Origin: a virus
IMG/VR virus record: IMGVR_UViG_3300010300_000057
Span: 1-31,517 of that record
Length of the DNA stretch: 31,517 bases
Reading direction: 5' to 3' (one strand)
A program made the translations under genes and the position numbers. The notes beneath the pieces are model-generated. The model ran no database searches. It was not told the DNA's origin and worked only from the letters and a program-made list of their open reading frames with translations. Shown here in pieces: positions 27,068-31,517 of this stretch (its first letter is position 1; every line of letters begins with the position of its first letter).

Positions 27068-30000
27068 TCAATAACCCTGCCGCCAAATACGGTCTTTGAT
27101 ACTCTTCAGCAAGTCGTCACCAACAGTTGCATCGAAGCGACGCATTGACTCGGACTTTTGCATCATTCTTGCGAGAACTTCCTGCTGTATCTCTTCTAAA
27201 CTTTTACCTGCGAGAGATTGTATAAATGCAGGGTCTGTCAAACCTAATTGCTGTATCATTGCTGCGAGTTGTTCTTGATTTATACCAGCCGGTGCTGCCG
27301 TAACCTGAGTACCGGGCGACGGTGCTTGTGGTTGTTGTGGAGTAGTCGCAAACGGTGTAGGTTGCGGTGCCTCACCTATAACTTCAGGCTGCTCCCCTGC
27401 AGTAGTGTCCATAGGCACTACTTGTTGTTCTTGAGGGAATACATTTACAGGACCTCCTTGTTGTTGCATGGCTGAAAGTGGATTCGGTGGCTCTCCTGCA
27501 AAGGCAGACTCCCCCGGTGCAGGCGGCGCAGGCGGTGCTGCAGGAGGCGGTGTTGGCGCAGGTTCAGGTTCAGGTGTTGGCGCAGGTGCCGCTGCTGGTT
27601 GTAAGTCTTCTATGCTAAGAGCACCACTAGCAACTGCTTGCATCATATCTATCTTGTCACGCTGACTTGCTCTTTGATACTCAGGGATTTGGCCCAGTGC
27701 TTGTACCCTTGGATCTGATAGGAGGGCTTGTATTTGTTCAGGCCCCATAGTTTGTGCCATGTTACTTGTGAGGTCTTTGTCCATACCGAGAAGCCTTGCT
27801 TTGCTATCTGTCTCAGCCCCTGTTCTCCTAGACAGTGGTTCCGCCTCCCCTGCTCTAACGGCAGCGTCTAGTGAACGCTTTGGACCGGTTTCGTCAAGAC
27901 GCTTATCTCTTCCACGAATGTCTTTTTGTCCTGCCTCTGATTCATCTTCACGTTTTTTAGGCATTTGTAAGAAACCAGTTTCGTCATTAGGTCGTGCTAA
28001 TTCAAGGGCTGCTCTACTAGCCTGCCCCATACCTTCACGACTTCTCATTTCGCCGGACAATCGAGCAGCAGCAGGCATTTCGCCAAACTCTTCTTGAGTA
28101 ATTCCGAGGTCTCGCTGCGCCCCTAACTCTCTAGCGACTATGTCAATTTCTTGCTCACGGTTTTCTAGTTCTCTTGAAACTTCATCAAGAATATCTCCGT
28201 GAGTTCTTTGTGCCCCACCAGCCTGACCTACACGAGTTGGCGGTGCTCTCTGACCAAAGTCGACACGGGTTCTTGTTTGGTCGCCCATACCTGTGAATGT
28301 TGTCTTTTCTTTACCGTAACCTTTGATGTCTTCCATGATGCGTCGAACTACTTCAGATTCAGAAGGCTTGATGCCCATCGCTAAGGCTGAGTTTTCAGCC
28401 TCCCTTAGTCTATCTTCCAACTCATCTAAAGTAGGTTTATCACCAGTTTCTGCTTTTGCAGCATTGATAGACTGTAATAGTTCGGCTGCCCTTCTAGTAT
28501 CACCTTGCTCTAAGGCTATCTGTCTATCCATCTGCATTTGCTCTATGTCAAATCCTCTTTCCTTCTTTGGAACATCAGGATTCATGTCAAGCGTCGGTAG
28601 AGGTGCATCACTACCTATTCGTATAGGCTTAGCCCCACCAGCACCTTCATTGAAAGCCTGCATTTGATTGTAGATTTCCCTAAACTTGATTTCGACTGGT
28701 CGCTTGAGTTCTTGGGTTGCTGCGTTTAACTCATCGGCTCTACCAGTAAGTTCATCTGCATGAGCATACAAATCACCTATGTCTGTACCTTCAATATAAT
28801 TTGGTGGATATCCATATTTGCTTTGTAATTGGAATTGGATGCGGTTCATCATTTGCCTTATCGGAGCATCATTTCCTAAGAAGGATGCCATATCTGCTTC
28901 TTCTTTGGCTGTTGCACCAGCAAAGATTAGTGCTTGGGCTTCTCTCATTTCGTCAGCAGACTTGCCACCAAATCCGATACCCTTCATTGCGTCAAGCATA
29001 CCCGATTTGCCAAGAGCGTAATTTTCAGCAGCCGTTTGAATAGCCCTCTCTGTCATCCCGTGTTCCTTTTGGCGAATTGCGTTTTGCCTTCTTTCGTAGA
29101 TTTCTCTTCGCTTTTCAGGGTCTTTGCTTGCTAGATAATTTTCTGCGTCTGTTCTTTCTTCTAGCAATTTCTGCAACTTTTTATTCTCTATTTCAGGGTC
29201 AAAGTCTGCAATCAATTCAGGTCTATCGGCAGGCATGAATGTAGCATAATTGCCACCTAATACCTCTCTAGCACCTTCAGGAGTAGTAATGTGTTGTGCG
29301 AGGAAACGTGCGATTGATTCTTTCATCAATCTATCTAACTGCCTTCTCTGAGTGGTATCAGTTCTTCCTCTAAACTTTCTAGCGTCAGCACTTCTACCTA
29401 CTTGGTCTTCTGCAAGCATTTTACCTTCTTGGAAAGCCTCTCTGTATGAGGGCACCTCAAGACCAAGTGCTTCTGCCTCTGCAACAAAGGTTGGGTCATG
29501 TTTGAAATCCCAGTGAACTAGCATTTGTTCTTCATCTTTAGGAGATAGTGGTGGTAGACCTGATTCTTTTCTTTTCTCATTGGTTTCATCTATATTGTGA
29601 CGAAGAGTCGGCCCAATCCTGTCAAGTATCATCTGCATATCTCTAAGAGACTTAGCACTTAAATCACGACCTACGCCCCTACCACCTGCAGATCTAGCAC
29701 CTGTAGTTGGTCTACCGAGCATTTGGTCTAGGAAAAATTGTCTAGCAGGTACAGGTGCAGCAATATCAGAAGCGATATCAAATCCTTGAGATGTCATTGT
29801 AATCCTACCGCCTAAGCCAGCAGGGACGTTTCTCATTATACCGCTACTACCTTTTGGTAACTCACGGGAAGATAACAGACTTTGTCTTTCTTGCTCTAGC
29901 CTTTCTATCTGTTCTCTAACTTCGGGATTATCTTCAGGATTCTGCGCCATCAATCCACCTGTCATAGTTCGACCTTCGGATTTAATACCTCTAAGTTGTT

Positions 30001-31492
30001 CATCGATTTCTTGAATCCTATTGTTTGTTTCTTCATCCACAGGCAATTGTTCCTTGACCTTTTCATCCTGTGCAATCATTTGGAAGTATACATTCAAAGC
30101 ATCCTTAGCCTCGTCTATCTTGGCTTGGTCGCCTGTTTCTTGACCTTCACGCAAAAGCATCTGAGCCTTTATTCGCTCTTCATTGAACATAGCGTGTACA
30201 GGGTCGATGTTACCTTTACCGTCACCTGCAATGATGTAAGGCTCGTTCAACATAGACTCAAGTCTGTCAATTTTTTTGTCTCTACTTGTCGCCCTAGTTG
30301 CCTCTGTTTCCATAGCCTGTCCGCCCATTCTTCGAGCCATTTCGTTTAAATTAACAGGCCTTGACATTACATCTTCACGAGATTCAGGTGGGAAAACCTT
30401 CGCCTCTTCCTCTATAGCAGAATCCAAGACAGCGACTAACTTATCATTACCTTGGTCTAGTGCATCTCTTCGCTGCTGTTGATATCCATAGATAGCAACT
30501 AAAGCGTCATCCCTTGCTTGCTTATCTCCTCTTTGTTCGACAGCGACCTCTCTTGCTGTCTCTGTACGAGGTAACACGCCAACTTCTCTTGTCCTACCTT
30601 CATCATCAAGTCTCATTTCAGCAGTAGGTGTCCTACCTACTATCATGCCCTCTAAGATGTCTTGATAATTATTCTCTAAGAGTTCTCTATATCTAGGATC
30701 GACATCACCTTCAAGTCGCTCTTTCCCTGCCTTTTCACTAGGCACAGGGATGCCCTGCTCTCTAGCCATGCGCTTAACTTCGTTAAGTGCTCTAGTTTGT
30801 AGTAAATTGAAATCAAGACCCTTCGCTTCTGCTGCTTCTTGTGCACGACCTTCTACGCCGACTAAAGTTTGTCTTCTTCGACTTAGTTCAGGTTCGTCTT
30901 TTACGGCAACAGGTTTTCTTTTAGAAGGGTCACCTATGCCCAACGCTTCATCAGCAGCAGATGATGTTGATATAAACGGCTTAACTTCTTCTGTCGGTTT
31001 TTCTTCAGGTAAATCAATACCTAATTCTTTTGCTGCTTCCGGTACACCTATTCCGGGTCTAGGTTGCTCTTCTTCTTGGTCTTCATCTCTTACGTTTTCA
31101 AGAAGACTTTGTTCGTATCTTTTGTTATTTTCAAGTATGCTTTCTACCCTTTGCTTTTCATCGTCATCGAGTTCTGCATAGACTAAGTCATTTATTTCAT
31201 TCTTAATAGATGTAACTTTACTAGTGTCACCTGCTGCTTCTGCGTCTACGATTTCTCTGTTCAAATCCCTACCGGACCTGTTTTTCTCACGCATTATTAC
31301 TAAGGATTCTAAACTAGCCTTTTTCTTACTACCATCTTTAGCAGTATAAGTCCTTCTAAAGGTTGGTAATTTCTTCATAGAAAGAGGGATGGGTAGGTCA
31401 CGTCTGTCACCTTTACCTTCAAAGGATGCTGCTGCTGCTGCCTGCCTCTCGGCCTCAGTGTCGGCTCTCGACTTAACTAAAACATCACCCAT
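27068..31492 (-). CDS. Large charged, cysteine-free helical/disordered protein of unknown function
   Basis: This 1474-residue protein starts at an ATG with GGGAGG 9 nt upstream. I find no cysteine and very few tryptophans. Most of it is Glu/Arg/Lys/Gln/Ala-rich with predicted helices and short coiled-coil stretches (QIERLEQERQSLLSS; DELEDRLREAENSALAMG), separated by loops rich in Gly and Arg. Residues about 1298-1330 are a Pro/Ala/Glu low-complexity run, followed by a Gln/Pro-rich region. A final 70-residue helical end (EQLAAMIQQLGL; EEIQQEVLARMMQK; IWRQGY) closes it. No membrane segment or enzyme motif is visible. It is the most upstream gene and precedes the connector, so a head-associated, internal-virion or scaffold role is plausible. 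A displaced tape measure is another possibility. I do not recognise a family. Confidence 0.7.
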   Translation of the reverse strand: MGDVLVKSRADTEAERQAAAAASFEGKGDRRDLPIPLSMKKLPTFRRTYTAKDGSKKKASLESLVIMREKNRSGRDLNREIVDAEAAGDTSKVTSIKNEINDLVYAELDDDEKQRVESILENNKRYEQSLLENVRDEDQEEEQPRPGIGVPEAAKELGIDLPEEKPTEEVKPFISTSSAADEALGIGDPSKRKPVAVKDEPELSRRRQTLVGVEGRAQEAAEAKGLDFNLLQTRALNEVKRMAREQGIPVPSEKAGKERLEGDVDPRYRELLENNYQDILEGMIVGRTPTAEMRLDDEGRTREVGVLPRTETAREVAVEQRGDKQARDDALVAIYGYQQQRRDALDQGNDKLVAVLDSAIEEEAKVFPPESREDVMSRPVNLNEMARRMGGQAMETEATRATSRDKKIDRLESMLNEPYIIAGDGKGNIDPVHAMFNEERIKAQMLLREGQETGDQAKIDEAKDALNVYFQMIAQDEKVKEQLPVDEETNNRIQEIDEQLRGIKSEGRTMTGGLMAQNPEDNPEVREQIERLEQERQSLLSSRELPKGSSGIMRNVPAGLGGRITMTSQGFDIASDIAAPVPARQFFLDQMLGRPTTGARSAGGRGVGRDLSAKSLRDMQMILDRIGPTLRHNIDETNEKRKESGLPPLSPKDEEQMLVHWDFKHDPTFVAEAEALGLEVPSYREAFQEGKMLAEDQVGRSADARKFRGRTDTTQRRQLDRLMKESIARFLAQHITTPEGAREVLGGNYATFMPADRPELIADFDPEIENKKLQKLLEERTDAENYLASKDPEKRREIYERRQNAIRQKEHGMTERAIQTAAENYALGKSGMLDAMKGIGFGGKSADEMREAQALIFAGATAKEEADMASFLGNDAPIRQMMNRIQFQLQSKYGYPPNYIEGTDIGDLYAHADELTGRADELNAATQELKRPVEIKFREIYNQMQAFNEGAGGAKPIRIGSDAPLPTLDMNPDVPKKERGFDIEQMQMDRQIALEQGDTRRAAELLQSINAAKAETGDKPTLDELEDRLREAENSALAMGIKPSESEVVRRIMEDIKGYGKEKTTFTGMGDQTRTRVDFGQRAPPTRVGQAGGAQRTHGDILDEVSRELENREQEIDIVARELGAQRDLGITQEEFGEMPAAARLSGEMRSREGMGQASRAALELARPNDETGFLQMPKKREDESEAGQKDIRGRDKRLDETGPKRSLDAAVRAGEAEPLSRRTGAETDSKARLLGMDKDLTSNMAQTMGPEQIQALLSDPRVQALGQIPEYQRASQRDKIDMMQAVASGALSIEDLQPAAAPAPTPEPEPAPTPPPAAPPAPPAPGESAFAGEPPNPLSAMQQQGGPVNVFPQEQQVVPMDTTAGEQPEVIGEAPQPTPFATTPQQPQAPSPGTQVTAAPAGINQEQLAAMIQQLGLTDPAFIQSLAGKSLEEIQQEVLARMMQKSESMRRFDATVGDDLLKSIKDRIWRQGY
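27505..27600 (-). repeat. Pro/Ala/Glu low-complexity coding tract
   Basis: This G/C-rich tract in the 1474-residue gene encodes alternating AP, PTP, PEP and PPA units (about residues 1298-1330). Near-repeated hexamers such as ggttca and ggcgca are visible on the plus strand. It is likely an extended, flexible linker between the helical body and the helical C-terminal end. Confidence 0.7.
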
Positions 31493-31517
31493 GAAATCAT
31501 TCCTCCCTTTGTCCTAA

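Noticed and set aside
31497-31517. Possible last codons of a further upstream gene ending in TGA at 31497-31499
   Set aside because: Only six codons are visible and another frame also has a stop nearby, so the evidence is too thin to call a gene, though it would match the junction style of the operon.

Overview
This is a 31.5 kb stretch from what looks like the virion morphogenesis (neck and tail) region of a head-tailed, double-stranded DNA virus or provirus. Every gene supported here lies on the minus strand, so the biological reading direction is from the right edge (31.5 kb) to the left edge. The genes are packed as one apparent operon: stop and start codons overlap or sit within a few bases of each other, the largest gap is 36 bp, and most starts have a strong purine-rich ribosome binding site (GAGGTG, GGGGTG or GGAGG types). 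Nine of the eleven complete genes end in TGA. I see no tRNA, rRNA, CRISPR array, insertion sequence, integrase, or replication or packaging gene.

Layout in transcription order. (1) 31492-27068: a 1474-residue, charged, cysteine-free, largely helical or disordered protein with a Pro/Gln-rich tail, function unknown. (2) 27031-25430: a 533-residue head-tail connector-like protein carrying extra beta domains. (3) 25433-24987: a 148-residue tail terminator/completion-like protein. (4) 24977-22980: a 665-residue, oversized tail-tube-like protein. (5) 22970-22257: three small overlapping genes, two of which look like a tail assembly chaperone pair with a possible -1 frameshift. (6) 22257-21838: a 139-residue coiled-coil protein resembling only the C-terminal end of a tape measure protein. 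(7) 21835-19295 and 19285-17312: two tandem paralogous baseplate or distal-tail-like proteins, the first with an inserted LamG/concanavalin-like domain. (8) 17309-1242: a single uninterrupted 16-kb gene for a roughly 5355-residue beta-rich giant protein that starts with a LamG domain. (9) 1239 to the left edge: the first 413 codons of a protein with features of the gpD/gp27-like tail hub family.

The order connector, terminator, tube, chaperones, tail tip proteins, hub is the standard tail module order, which is the main support for the individual assignments. All of these proteins are divergent, so the assignments rest on position plus weak sequence features. No sheath gene is visible, so a non-contractile tail is the simpler reading. 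The host cannot be decided from the sequence. The style (giant LamG-bearing structural protein, beta-domain repeats of the kind found in marine virus structural proteins, moderate G+C) suggests a virus of marine plankton. A virus of marine archaea such as the Marine Group II magroviruses is one possibility, but that is inference.

The most unusual points are the giant gene itself, the absence of a normal tape measure gene where one is expected, the duplicated tail-tip proteins that differ by a LamG insertion, and a small beta domain that seems to be reused across four or five proteins of the operon.
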